A stretch of 64,000 bases of DNA, taken from NCBI GenBank assembly GCA_947579665.1, contig OX388350.1:30041393-30105392 (forward strand), read 5' to 3'. Made by a program: the position numbers and the translations under genes. Positions within the stretch are counted from its first letter, which is position 1. The number at the start of each line of letters is the position of its first letter. The notes under the pieces are model-generated. The model did no database searches, was not told the DNA's origin, and was given only the letters and a program-made list of their open reading frames with translations. The DNA is from Sympetrum striolatum. Its lineage: Eukaryota; Arthropoda; Insecta; Odonata; Libellulidae. Positions 20,943 to 32,968 of this stretch are shown in pieces.

Positions 20943-22850
20943 CGATATAATTTAAAAATACAGATTTCTTCTTATTTTACCTTACAAAGGCCAAATTAAC
21001 TGAAACAATTCAAGTGTAAATACAATCATTTTCACAATCAATTAACCTGACTGCTTCAGAGAATAACGAGAGAAACATGCTCATCCAAAATAGTAAGTCA
21101 ACCACGACTATTCACCTGAAACGTTTCGTAACTTTACTTTCGTCCTAATTTAAACGAGAAGCAAGAAGAGTTTAAACGATCTTACCTCTAGATAAAGAAT
21201 TTGTCTAGCAGTTCTCCTACAGAGTACTATTTCTAAGACATTCTGAAAGCCTTACTAGGAGACAATTCCAGCACAACAGTGTAAACTACAGAGACCACGT
21301 TGTTCCATAATGGCGGCGGGAGTAAGTTGATGGTCGAAGACTCGAATGTCCTTAGAAATCGATATAGATCGAACTGCTGTCAGCGCACTCTAGCAATCGG
21401 TTTGAATCACAATTATGCTTAAGCGCAATTTTTAAAATACTTAGTCAGGTTTCTAAGTATAACGAGAAGATTTATTTTTAAATGAACTGTAGTTTCCTCC
21501 CTTAACATCCCTAATAACATTTAATTTTGCCCATGTTGTAAACAGTTTTACCTTTTTTGACTCCTATTTTTTTTTAGTTACTAATTGTATTTCTTTAATT
21601 TGGAACTAGCTGGCAGCATGAACAATAATCTAAATATGTTTTATAGTGGGATCGAATCTGAATGCTTTCTTATAGTGTGCTTAAAGATATTTTCCCTAAA
21701 TACTCATCTTATATTAACATGTCTTATTTCCTTAATTTTATGAAACAATGTAATGATCATGTCGTATTTATATTATAGATGTTATGTCTATGTTTTCATG
21801 GAAACACATACAGTAATAAGCAAAAACTTCATACCATAGATTAGGTATGAAGTGGCTATATCTGGTGGCTGCTTTCTTGGGTTGGATTTTTGAGTCATAA
21901 AACTTTTTTAAAAGATGGTTTACACTTGAATGGAATATATGTAGGAGGATTACTCTACAATTTACTCAAAGAAAAGGATTCAAGCAAGGAAAGAGAATTG
22001 TGGATGTGAGGGTGCGGATGGGGATTATAGAGAAGTTTAATGAGACATAGGGATTCATTTATTAGTTAAGAAAGTGGTAAAATTTATGAGAATGAAATGA
22101 CCTACAATATTGGTCTCATGACATAGGGTATTCATACATCTCATTGTACTTTTCCTCGAAAGAGGGAAATATTTACTAGCACTTACAATTGTATGGTGAA
22201 TTATGCCATAAACCTATTGATCAACTCATTCACTATCTTATAAAAGCATTTGTTCCTGCTTCCATACTCTGATGAATGGAACATTTTCATTTTTCCTGTG
22301 GTACAGGATAGAGAAAAATGTATCTTTCATTTTCTTCTGTCCCAATTTTTATCATGGCTGTGATGTAATGAAACCTACTTAAATATGAGTGAATAATTGC
22401 ACTGCATTTGGTCTCTCCTTACGGAATGCCAAGAAAAGTGTTACTCATAGAGTCATTATGCTTCACTTGCATGGACATGAACCGCTTATAACATTCTGGC
22501 TCAGTGAGGAAAGCAAGGGCAAACTACTTCACTCCTCATTCTGCCTAGTGAACCTCATTCCTCCCTGCAAGCTCTTAGTAGCTTATGCCGGAGGGGGTGA
22601 GATACCAACCAGTCTTCGGGCTGAATACTTTACAAACGGATAAAAGCATTAGAGAAATAATAACTTCAGGCTAATTTTTGGGAATAGCCAAGCCTGAATA
22701 CTGTTAGACAACATATTCAATGAATATGTATCATTAGACAAATAATATTTATATATACATATTAAAATAACACTTAGAAGTACATACATTCTTTATAATT
22801 CCTTGTTAATTTAAAGCAATAAATAATTTATTTATTTATTAAGAAACATC
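20943..22850. other. AT-rich stretch without recognised genes
   Basis: One 84-codon frame (22389-22643) shows no recognisable domain, and I do not believe it is a gene. A moderately GC-rich patch lies near 21290-21420. Confidence 0.4.
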
Positions 22851-22859
22851 AACATACAG

Positions 22860-23560
22860 CACGAAGCCAATTACTGCTGATGATTAACAATAATAATAAA
22901 GAACAAAATAACAATAAAATCGTGAAAAATCAACAAATTAAACATATAATAAAGTAACAAATGAATATGAGCATACAAAAAAATCTTAGTAAATTGTATT
23001 TTTCCACATCAAACTCATGCAACCATATTCTGGATAGATTTCGGAGATAAGAAGAAAGGATCGAAAAGAGTATTGGAGGAAAGAGAGTTGAAAATTGAAG
23101 GAAAGCGAAAGAAGATCTTTTCACTATTGATAGATGGGGAGTAATCAAAGAGAAGGTATTGGATAGGCGTGTTGTTCTTGAAGGAACTCGGAAAGAGAAA
23201 AGAGAGAGTAAGAATGGGGAATCAACTTTGCCATTTATTATATTATATATGAAGGAAATGTTGGAGAAAGTATGAGAGGCTTTGATTGGGGTGAGATTAA
23301 GGTGATTGAGAAGATGATCTTTTGGTATACTTTTATAAGACGGGACTCGAAAATAGACTATTTTTAGAAAGAAATTTAAGATGCGATTTAGAGAAGAGAG
23401 GTTTGATTCGGATGGCATGGTCCATATGGGAGAACAGTAAGTAAGAAGAGGAAGAGCACAGCTGGAGAAATAAGTGCGAAGAGAGACTGGATCCCTGATG
23501 TCTGTGAATCTATAGAGCATTCCCAGTCAAGACAATGCGCCTTTTAGATGAAGTTTAGTT
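22860..23560 (-). mobile_element. LINE non-LTR retrotransposon, 3' end (RT C-terminal tail)
   Basis: The 196-codon minus frame at 22930-23520 reads RFTDIRDPVSLRTYFSSCAL, then PLLTYCSPIWTMP and later VDSPFLLSLFSFRVPSRTTR. These match the region after the RT domain in Jockey/CR1-like LINEs (l..Ly.slVlp.LlY.s.vW.P; f.vP.r.tR). KRRIVLTG continues upstream before coding fades near 23560, so the copy is 5'-truncated, as is usual. The 3' side ends near 22830 with an (AATA)n-like tail on the minus strand. Reverse transcriptase copies the element RNA at the nick. This fragment cannot. Confidence 0.75.
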
Positions 23561-24675
23561 ACTAAAATTGGCATTATTTTATAGATTCAGGCCAAATTGC
23601 CCTATTGCTAAGAGCACATTTTCCATCAGTTTTCTTTAGCATGGCAACATTCTGTTTTGCTGTACTTAGGCTCATATTGGTATAACACTTCGGGTTTGGG
23701 AATATGAGGATATTAATAGAAATGCTACATCTTACATATTTAGTGCTGATTAACAAGTGTTAAATCAATTCCACCTCTTACACAAAGGGATTTTGAATCC
23801 AGACATAAAATTTTATAAATTCATATTCATACATGTTAGATACATTAAACCACTTTCTCTAATTGCTACATTTCTTAAATAGGAACAAATAAACATCCAT
23901 TATGGCATTGGTAGTGTTTAAGGTATCACATCAACATAAAACAATTGGTACAAACAGTATACTCACAGCTTTTCCTCATATTTCTTATTTTTGTTCTCTT
24001 TATATACTTTATTTTCTTCACCAAACAATACTGGTAGACAGAAGCATATACAAATTAAGAACAGCACAATCAGACAAATCCAACAACCTAATACCCACAT
24101 AAAAAAGTTCAGCCATTTTTATTGAATACCTACAATCCCCCAACATGGGGAAGGTAGGTCCCTTTTATGAGAAATAAAATCTCCCACAGTAAATCAAAGG
24201 TACAAAAGATATCTAGATATTCCAACCACAAGTTCAACATCTTTTCTACTTTAAAATATTAAATATCAAATCAGGGGCACTATAATATGATTATGATATC
24301 ATAGATCATCATATAATATCAAGATAGATATCTATCTTCCATACAAAACATCTTTAGATAATTGGATCTCATATTTTAGAAACATTTCTGACCTCTTTGT
24401 TTTTAAGATACGCTTAATCATTCTTTAAACTCAACACAGTTTTATGCTTAATTTCAATCACCTAGTTTATGTGATAGTTTCAGAAAATTTCAAAACATGA
24501 GGGTAGTTTTCATATAAAAGAGATTGTTTAGATATTTTCCAGATGAATATGGTCTTTGTTGATAGATTATTCAAAATTTGAAGACTCAATGAATTTTTCT
24601 AACTCAGCTGAATTTATAATATAAAAATACACAAAAAAGGCACTTTGATTTGTCTAAACTATTAATCACATTTAA

Positions 24676-24985
24676 CCCTTTTAGTGCCAACATCGCTCAC
24701 AGCGACAATGAAAAATTTTCATTAAAAGGCCAGCGTCGCCCTGAGCAACTCTTATAAAAAATTTTTGTTAAAAAAAATTTACTGGAATAACTTTTTTTAA
24801 ATTAACATCTGAAATAGAGATTGCATAATAAAAAAGTAAATGTTTTCTATAAACAGTAAAATTTTGGCAAATTATTCAGAATATTATTGGTTTAATAGAT
24901 ATTTTTCAAAAAGTCTGCAATTCTCTGTAATATAGCCTGGCAATTTTCGCATGATGTTAGGCAATTCTCCATGGCACTCAAAGGG
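24676..24985. mobile_element. piggyBac-type MITE (310 bp)
   Basis: The left tip reads CCCTTTTAGTGCCA directly after TTAA (24672-24675). The right tip is the reverse complement of CCCTTTGAGTGCCA and is followed by TTCA, one base from TTAA. CCC(T)n tips with a TTAA target are characteristic of piggyBac transposons. The interior is AT-rich and non-coding, although a 63-codon minus frame crosses the right end. The mutated right TTAA and diverged tips suggest moderate age. Confidence 0.65.
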
Positions 24986-25099
24986 TTCAATGGAGACATT
25001 CTATATTCAGTAGAATTGGATAAAAAACTATTAGATAATTTGTTCTTAATTTGATTTAAAGATATAACTCGAGTGAATGACATCCTTTATAAAGTTTAA

Positions 25100-26560
25100 G
25101 AGGCTAATGCAGTTTTTGTTCTAGACAGTCACTATGTTCATCAAAGGTTTCCATGAATTTGGAAAGGTATTATTTTCAAATAGCAACTTTAATTCATCAC
25201 TCCCCATTTGCTTCGTAGATGTACATCAGGATTTTTGAAAATGTTATTGCTTTGGTCTTTCCTGACCAAATCTTGCATGTCTTTTTTACATAGATCAGAA
25301 TTAATGTTACTATTTGGGGAAGATTTAGCATTTAGATAGCACAGTATGAGATATTCAACCTGAATGACTTTACTTTTATGAAACTACTTTTATGAAACTA
25401 CTTTCAAAATATACACATTGACCAAATTCTTTTACAGTCCTTTCAGTTATTCAAAGGTATGCATAAAAAATGTTAACGAATTCAATAAATATATCTTTAT
25501 CAAACAAAACTACGATATGATGCCAACTTTTCAAACATTTGCTACCTTTATACCATGTTTTACAAAGCTACAATATAATGCCCGTATTGTCTTTGATATT
25601 TACATGCCAAGCGATGTTTTCGGAGGAAATTAATGATGGTGTTACTGAGAAAAGTCTCATAAATCCTTGTCTTTAATACCATTAGTCTAAAAAGGCGTCT
25701 CTTTGTTTTATTTTTGATGAGTGATTCCATTACATATTTTTCACAGATTGTTGTTCTAAATTTCAAAATCACTATTTGATAATGATGAACAATTTTGAAG
25801 ATATGACTGTAACGTATTCTACATCCAGGTATATATTTGATATGTACTGTAAAATGGAAGAAATAATTAAGATAATCTAATGCCTGGCTTATATTCACTG
25901 ACACCATATATACTATCACTGCTTCATAGAAAGCTTTATGTTGATGATCATTGGTTAAACCTCTTAATTATGTTAAGCATTTTAATACAATAAAACATAC
26001 TGATTAACTGGAAACAGTAAACTAAAGAATAACTTGTCTAAATGGGCAAATTTTTCCTCATTTAGTAGCTGAGAGAATTTCATTACCATAATGAGTGGAT
26101 TTTTTTGTTGTTTTATGGTTAAATCGTACACAATGGATTTAGAAATTTTAGTAAAGTGAGGTGATGTTATAGGATTTGTGAAAAGCTATTGTGTATGAAT
26201 GGAGGAACAATTTTACTGCATGGAAAATACTCCACAAAAGATTACCAAATTCATGGAAATGGATTGTGTTTTTATCACAATGAAAGCCATCCATCAATCT
26301 TAATTCATTTAAACCAAAATAAAAATTCATAATATATTGATGGAAAAGAAATTGAAGTAGCTGACTGAGTTTTAAAGTAACAATTACTCAGTATCAAGGG
26401 TTATTCCATCAATTGGCATGTAATTAGAGTGATACCATTTGTAAGGGAAGAGCAGTTTGGGTCAGAATACAATCAGAGCTTACAAATTGTTCACGCCATA
26501 TGGCATTTAAAATTTAACTTTGCTAATTACCTAGACTTCATTGTGTAAATCAAAGTCTTT
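25100..26560. other. AT-rich intergenic DNA, 3' of the RGK gene
   Basis: No recognised genes. A 16-base unit (ACTTTTATGAAACT core) is tandemly duplicated at about 25372-25402. Confidence 0.4.
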
Positions 26561-26581
26561 CCTCTCACTCTCAATGTCCCA

Positions 26582-26860
26582 TTACAGTACATGCAGGTTC
26601 TCACAGTTTTTGAATTTTGAGTTCTCTTTACCAAAGAGCCAAGTGACGTGCCTTCATGCTTGCTCGAACCATACCACGGCTCTTGTACCAGTGGGTTCCT
26701 CCTCCATCACCAGCACCCCTGTTCTTAAACTGCTCATTCTTCAAACATATATGGCTAAGAATCCCCACCAACAACTCATCTACATTGTGATTGATCCCAA
26801 CAGATATCTCTATGAACTATTCTCTGTAAGTGCAAGCTAGACATTTACCATTTGTGGAAA
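26582..26860 (-). pseudogene. RGK-family small GTPase, terminal exon with a stop and a frameshift
   Basis: Read on the minus strand after an acceptor (TTGTTCTCAG, exon from 26860), the exon gives NGKCLACTYRE, a TAG stop (26819-26817), then FIEISVGINHNVDELLVGI and LSHICLKN. FIE(V/I)S is the G5-like guanine-binding block, and INHNVDELLVG is the usual RGK segment. A basic segment RASMKARH follows, then a +1 frameshift around 26636-26643, then LFGKENSKFKNCENLHVL and TAA (26584-26582). The ending C-x-x-L-x-V-L is the C-terminal RGK signature (Rad, Gem, Rem), which mediates membrane targeting in place of prenylation. The two lesions would truncate the protein before G5. Either the gene is decaying or the assembly has errors. 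Confidence 0.85.
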
Positions 26861-26870
26861 CTGAGAACAA

Positions 26871-28850
26871 GAACATAAAATTTTCAGCAGCATTAAAAAC
26901 TATGAAAGAAAACCTATTCTAACACTAAACCTCTTTAAAATTAAAAAAAAAATCAAAAGTTATGTGAATATCTTTACGGACATAATGGTATTAAAAGTGC
27001 CAATATTTCATTACACAGTCAGCAAAAATAAAAATCTTTAGGATATGTTACCTACTTCCAGCAAAGATTTTGGATATTATTCTGGGAATATGCTCACTAA
27101 CTCATTTAATGGTAGGGAAGGAAGTGAATTATTAAAACTGGCTGAATATTTCCAAAGAAATTTGCTATACATACATTACCACAATTTTCTATCTCTCAAT
27201 GATCTTCACCTAAATCAAGCATCTGAAGAAACTTTAATCAAAAACTTTATACTTAAATAAAAAATAATTTTTATTTTGATTAATAAATAGTAATAATTAA
27301 TAAAATGACATATGATACAATGTTTGCACATAAATATAAACATAAGTGAATAATGCTGACATTGTTGGGATCCAATCCTAGGTATTTAAATTTCCAAGTA
27401 TGTTTTCTGATTTACTATGAAAATCGATCCTATATTCCTTGAATGGTTTAGCTTGATAGCACTCTAACATCAAGAGGCATCTCTACATAGTAGAACGCAA
27501 CATCAAAAGAGGTCTTCACAATGTTCAACATTTGCCACCTCAGTTTTTCCTTGGAATTAGGAACATCCCTTAATGAGCAAATTCCCCCACCTCTTATTTT
27601 TGAAGATAATCAATCATGCATGTTTTCATAGAGATTCAGTTGGAATCATTTACTCATTCTCTTGAGACATTGCCAATAAACGGGAATTGTATCTTCGTTT
27701 CACCTTTGAAGTCTCAAATACATTTAGGCAGAAGAAGGTAATGGACTCTAGCAATTAATAAGAGAGTTTTATACAGTTGATTCTTTGAGTCTAGATTATT
27801 TTGTTTACACTGGGATACATGCCATGAAAGACAATAGTATAGAGATCAATATTCTTATAACTTTCTTGAATTGAGTCCAAACTCAAAGTTTTAATGTATA
27901 TAGTCCAAATCTTCTTATTCAAAAGAGTCTGGCATTATGAAAGCATTGGTGATAAGGAAGTACTATGTGTCAGCTCAAGGCCACAAAGATTTCATTTGTG
28001 TTTACAATATATTATTCATGATAGAGGAAATATATATTTATAACAAAAATCAATCGATATTCTTCTAAAAATTTTCAGTCAGTTAATTGAAATATGGTTC
28101 AATGTCGAACATGCAACTTTCTAACATGATATATTTACTACAGCAGAATAGAAATGCCATAGGGAGAAGTTATAGCACAAAATTACAATAAATAACAGAT
28201 AATTGAAGTGTTCCTTTTTTAACCATCCAAAGTTCAAGTTTTATTTTTAATACATATTCTCTAAACAATATGTATTATTTGCCATATAAATTGGAGTAAT
28301 ATAGATAGATGTTACTAGATACATAGATTTTACTTACTATAAAAAATTCATTCAAAATCTGAACTTTTGATGATCATAATCTTTAGGAGAACTATTTACA
28401 AGCAAATTATTTTAATTTGTCGTAAAGTTGTCTAGTTACAAGGACTCAAAAGGAATAATGAAGTACCTCAAAAGCTAGGTTTAGAATGATTCTATATTTT
28501 TATTTGTTGATGCATCTATAAAGAGATTCATTAATCAAAATTTAGTAATTTCATTTAATTAATAATTTGTTTGAAAATCAGAATTGTGTTTTTTCCAGTT
28601 CCTAAAATGTTCTCTTAGTTTTACAATATAATCTCATTTATTAACATCAGTTGGTAGTCAGTTGGGAACTGGACTGTCAATCTGAAATCTTCAACACAAT
28701 ATTAAACCACTATTTGGTCAATGATGAATCTTTATAATGAATCATTTGATCTATCAAAAGATTTCCCAACCTAAATATTTTTTACCAAGCTATTTAGATT
28801 CAATGTAAAATAATTCAACAATGCAATGAAAAAATGCATGATGAACAACA
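26871..28850. other. RGK intron, AT-rich, no other gene seen
   Basis: Non-coding AT-rich DNA between the terminal exon and the transposon. A 71-codon plus frame (27045-27260) has no recognisable domain. Confidence 0.5.
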
Positions 28851-28854
28851 TGTA

Positions 28855-30733
28855 CACTAGGGTGTCCCAAAAAAATCAAAGTCATTTTCTTCGAATGCAT
28901 ATCCTCTAATTTTTTTTCTATTTGGCCTTATAAACTTACTTAATAAATATTTTTGCGATTGGATTATGGTAACCCGTGTTGACTTGATTCCAAACAATTT
29001 CGAAAAATGAAAATTTGCACCTACAAGGGGGACAGGTTAATGGGTAATTATCTAACGGATTCTCACGAATCTTTCAGAGCACGTTCCTTGCTTAAAAATA
29101 GTGGACATGTGTTTGGCTGTTTAACTCAATGGGCTTTTGTTTATAAAAAAATAGCAACTGAATATTGGAGTTAGGCAACCACGCCATACACCCATATTAC
29201 TACATAGATCTCGTGTTAATACGAATTTATTTTATTCCATTTCTTTCTCTGATAACTTATCATTTTGCGATTAAATATCATCTTGATACCCTCCAAGCAT
29301 TCTTTGGTTTTAGTTTTTATTTATTCTAATACATATAACTTCGTACAGTTGGCTAGAATCGAAGAAAACTGGCCAAAAATAAAAAAGTTGATTTCGTTTG
29401 TGCGAATTTTGACACTTCGCTTAGTTAATACTGAATAAATTCCATATACAGCCATTACTATTATTTATAGTAAATTACTTTGATTCCTGCACATTCAATT
29501 TATATAGGGGGCTGAAATAGATTTTTTGCAAAATTCTTAGTCAAAGCCTTTTTTTTTGGGTGCCAGCAATCAAATCCTAAATATCGAGTCCAAGTATCAC
29601 TGGTTCAACCTTGCATAAGAATCTGCTCATAGATATTAACATAGATACCTTTTAAATTTTCAAAGTTCAACTGTGTTCTTCCTTAACACGCGGCTCATTG
29701 TATGGTAAGTTAAATAAATAAATATAGTAGTTGTTTCTTTAGTTTTCTGTTTAGATCATAATTTTGTCAACTGAATTTCTCTTGTTTTATTTAAGAGAAA
29801 AACATCTACAACTTCATTTCAGTCAGAAGCAAGTCATTATTCGATCGTCTTAAAATTAATGAGTGTTCTCCTCGAATGTCCTACTACGTGGTCAAATAAT
29901 GCTTCATTTAAAGAAGCCAGAATGTAGTTTCAACCCTGAAGGGAATGAACAATACAGCTGAAAGAGCGGTCAAGTTGATGTAAGACTTTCATGGTTTAAT
30001 CACGGTTGAGGAGGAACAAAAGCAATTTTTATTAAGTTGCTTACACCGGAAGATTTATCGTGACTGCAAAATGCAAACTTTAAAAAGAAAATTTCAAGAA
30101 TAATGTTATTTACATGTTAGATAGTAAATATACACGATTTGGGAATATTGCTGCTTTATTTACTAAATAAACATTGAGTTCTGGAATCCTTCCATAGTAT
30201 ATCAGTACAAATTTTCATTTTTCATCTTTGGCATTGACTGGTAACCATATCTCAATCTCAATAATATTTTTTATGTGAGTCATAAAGGCCAAACAGAAAA
30301 AAAATTATAGGATATGCATATTTGAAGTCGCAAAAATATGGAAGAAAATAAATTCCTATTAATTCGAGAGCTATTTAGTAATTTAGGTGTATGGCATGGT
30401 TGCCTACCTCCGATATTCAGTTGTAATTTTTTATAAACAAAAGCCCACTGAGTTAAACGGCCAGACATAGGTCAACTATTTTAAAGCAAAGAACGTGCCC
30501 TGAAAGATTTGTGAGAATCCGTAGGTTAATTACCCATTTACCTGGTGTCCCCCTTGTCGAAACAAATTTTCATTTCTCGAAATTGTTTGGCATCAAGTCG
30601 GCACGGACACCATAATCCAATCGCAATAATATTTATTAGATAAGTTTATAAGGCCAAATGGAAAAAAATAGAGGGTATGCGTAATTGAATTCACAAAATA
30701 AATTTTTCCATTACGTCTTGGGACAACCTAATG
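28855..30733. mobile_element. Tc1/mariner-like element with ~380-bp inverted repeats, non-autonomous
   Basis: The left end reads TA|CACTAGGGTGTCCCAA and the right end TTGGGACAACCTAATG|TA, so tips match as inverted repeats with a TA target duplication (28853-28854 and 30734-30735). Homology of the two arms runs from the tips to about 29240 (left) and about 30330 (right), for example GGCAACCACGCCATACACC against its complement near 30388-30406. Just inside the right arm, at about 30200-30300, there is an extra partial copy of the arm start (CATAAAGGCCAAACAG), so the right side is a compound terminus. The ~1 kb middle encodes no transposase. The arms are about 85% similar by eye, so this is not a recent insertion. 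Confidence 0.75.
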
Positions 30734-30743
30734 TACACCTTAC

Positions 30744-30933
30744 CTTGGGTAGAGACTGCTCTACTTTTTACTAGATCCACTTTATTTCCAACAAGTATGG
30801 CTGGGCGAGAACGTAGCCAGTCCATCTCTTGAAGATGCTCCAGCTCATCTTCTGCTCTTTGAAAGCTTACCTTTTCAATTACTGAACACATCACCACAAA
30901 TGCATCTGGAGGGTCATTTGGATCAATTTCTGT
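30744..30933 (-). CDS. RGK-family small GTPase, core exon (G4 motif)
   Basis: A 190-base exon between an acceptor (CTTTAACAG) and a strong donor (CCCAAG|GTAAGG). It reads DPNDPPDAFVVMCSVIEKVS, FQRAEDELEHLQ and RSRPAILVGNKVDLVKSRAV. GNKVDL is the G4 guanine-specificity motif, and LVKSRAVS after it is typical of RGK proteins rather than Ras/Rho. RGK GTPases bind voltage-gated calcium-channel beta subunits and the cytoskeleton, and inhibit calcium currents. The exon starts in phase 0 and ends in phase 1. It joins in frame to the terminal exon at 26860, giving four extra residues (VSTN) next to a similar STQ. It has no stop. The intron that follows carries a transposon 11 bases in. Confidence 0.85.
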
Positions 30934-31127
30934 CTGTTAAAGTAATAATATGACTATAATAATTATTTCCAATTGATGTGAAATAGAAACTAAGTTATTG
31001 ACCTATAGCCTAATAATTACTCATTTAGAGTGTTAAATGTAGAAATTATACTTATGATGTCAGAGTGCGAATCAACTTTCTTGTTGAGGGGGAGGAAATA
31101 TTTAGCCAATCTGCTTTGTTCACTTAC

Positions 31128-31180
31128 GTCAAAATAACATAACGTTTCCTCTGTTTCGATATTGAAAGATCTCTCAAAGA
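31128..31180 (-). CDS. RGK-family small GTPase, probable upstream mini-exon
   Basis: A 53-base minus-strand segment between an acceptor (TTAAATTGCAG) and a consensus donor (GAC|GTAAGTG) reads FERSFNIETEETLCYFD. It ends in phase 0, as the next exon (30933) requires, across a 194-base intron. Its place before the DAFVV strand suits the switch/beta2-beta3 region. The phosphate-binding P-loop exon was not found and probably lies upstream of the window or in unrecognised sequence. Support is splice signals and phase rather than strong homology. Confidence 0.5.
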
Positions 31181-32920
31181 CTGCAATTTAAGGGGATGCC
31201 CATTAATGCCCAGATGTATTTTAGGATACATCAAAGTTTAAAAATTCCTTACTCATTTACAAGACCTTATTTTCTACTACAAATATGATATACCCCTTAC
31301 AGATCCTTTTCCTTTTGCTGCAAGGGGAACTTTCTCTTTTATGATGGGTATACAATTATAGCTGGCAGATTTTCACAACGAGTGCACCTATCAGTTGACG
31401 ACTGGAGACCACTGTGTTCACATGTAAGTATCTCTTTCAGAATTTCAGAATCAAAGTAATATATATAAAAAAATACAACAGATTTATCTTAAATGTTTGT
31501 AGAATGCATGTTGATAGTAGGAGAATTAAAAAAATATTTCAAGGCAACATTCTTATCAAATGAAATTTGGACGTCTACATCTAGATACATCTGGGCATTC
31601 ATGAGACTAAATGGTCTTTTACCTTCCAGACGTTCCCGTTTGCTTCAAACTTGAAGGACTTCTTTTCACAATTTATTAGTAAGGATGTAGCAATGTAAGT
31701 TATTCTCACTCATAATGTACATACAAAGGTGTTTTTCTCAAAGTGAGTGCATGATGAAAAATGTAGTGATGCCACCTAAATTGTACAATCTGCTCGACTT
31801 ACTTATGATGCATAATGCCATGAATACTTTCTAAAAACACCTTCTGATATAAATTTCTATTTTTCAAGGTCTCAGCCTATGTCTGTGAATGATACATATG
31901 CTTTTATAAATGTACGTTAGTATTAGTATTACAAAAAAATGCAAAACAATTACAACCATTATAAATATCTATGGGAATTAACTATTTCTCCAACTTGTAC
32001 CACTTTAACCATAAATTCTCACGTGTTTTGTTACATATCAGATTAATTTATAATAAACATAGGTTTACTATCATTGAACATAGTTTAGATAGAATAATTC
32101 AGTAGTAATACTACAGTTATTGAGCATATAATTGACTCTGATTATGTTAACCATGAATACATTCAAATACCAAGGGGGACTTCAATGCTCCTATGATACC
32201 ATAGATTTCAGATAAAATAGCTTGTTGAATAACTTTTACCAAAATTTCAGGGGTTATTATTAACCATAAAAGGTAATCTATGTCTTGCAGGAAATATCAC
32301 AACATCATCAGTTTGATTGATCATACCGATTACTGTTGGAAAAGTAATTTTATCTGTGACTCAATCTTGCAGTGGATGCAAATTATGCGACAACAATTAA
32401 AATGGATTCCGAATATGCTTCATAAAGAAGTAGGTAGAACAAGATGTTGATGAGTTTGACTGTTTGGCTTTCTATTACCCCTATATACATATATATAATA
32501 GAGATATTCCTACAGTAGAACCAATATCAGAAGAGATCAAAAGTTATTCAAAGACTAAATATATAAATATACTATGAATAGAAGACTATTTCCACCAATA
32601 CTTTATTGGTGTACGCATATATTGTGTAAGAAACAGAAACAAATCACATCCATTTAAATTATCTGAAATAAAAATTACAGCATTATAGTGTAAAAATGAG
32701 GGTTAATGAGATGAAAGTTGAAAAATATTTGGTGAATCTCACAGAAGATGTTCTACGTACTTATAAATATTTGGTATTAAGCATAAATAAGAATCAAGTA
32801 TTTTCTACTTTAGCAAAAATATCAGCAGTGAAAATTCATTTAACTTAAGGATGATGCAATCTATAAGTTATACTACATTAAATTTTAAATATTGTGATGT
32901 ACTATCAAAATAACTTTAGG
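31181..32920. other. AT-rich DNA upstream of the RGK mini-exon
   Basis: No confident gene. It includes an exon-like open segment at 31303-31431 flanked by 15-bp inverted repeats (31205-31219 and 31585-31599), treated under findings. Confidence 0.4.
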
Positions 32921-32922
32921 CT

Positions 32923-32923
<1 letters not shown>

Positions 32924-32967
<44 letters not shown>
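32924..32967 (+). repeat. (TAA)n microsatellite, LINE-tail type
   Basis: About 14 TAA units. Read on the minus strand, the sequence before it is CTCGCCCGAATAAAGTCCATT followed by (TTA)n: a polyadenylation signal followed by a simple-repeat tail, as in non-LTR elements. Confidence 0.9.

Positions 32968-32968
<1 letters not shown>

Noticed and set aside
22389..22643. 84-codon plus frame as a possible small gene
   Set aside because: No domain, no promoter or splice context, and AT-rich repeat surroundings.
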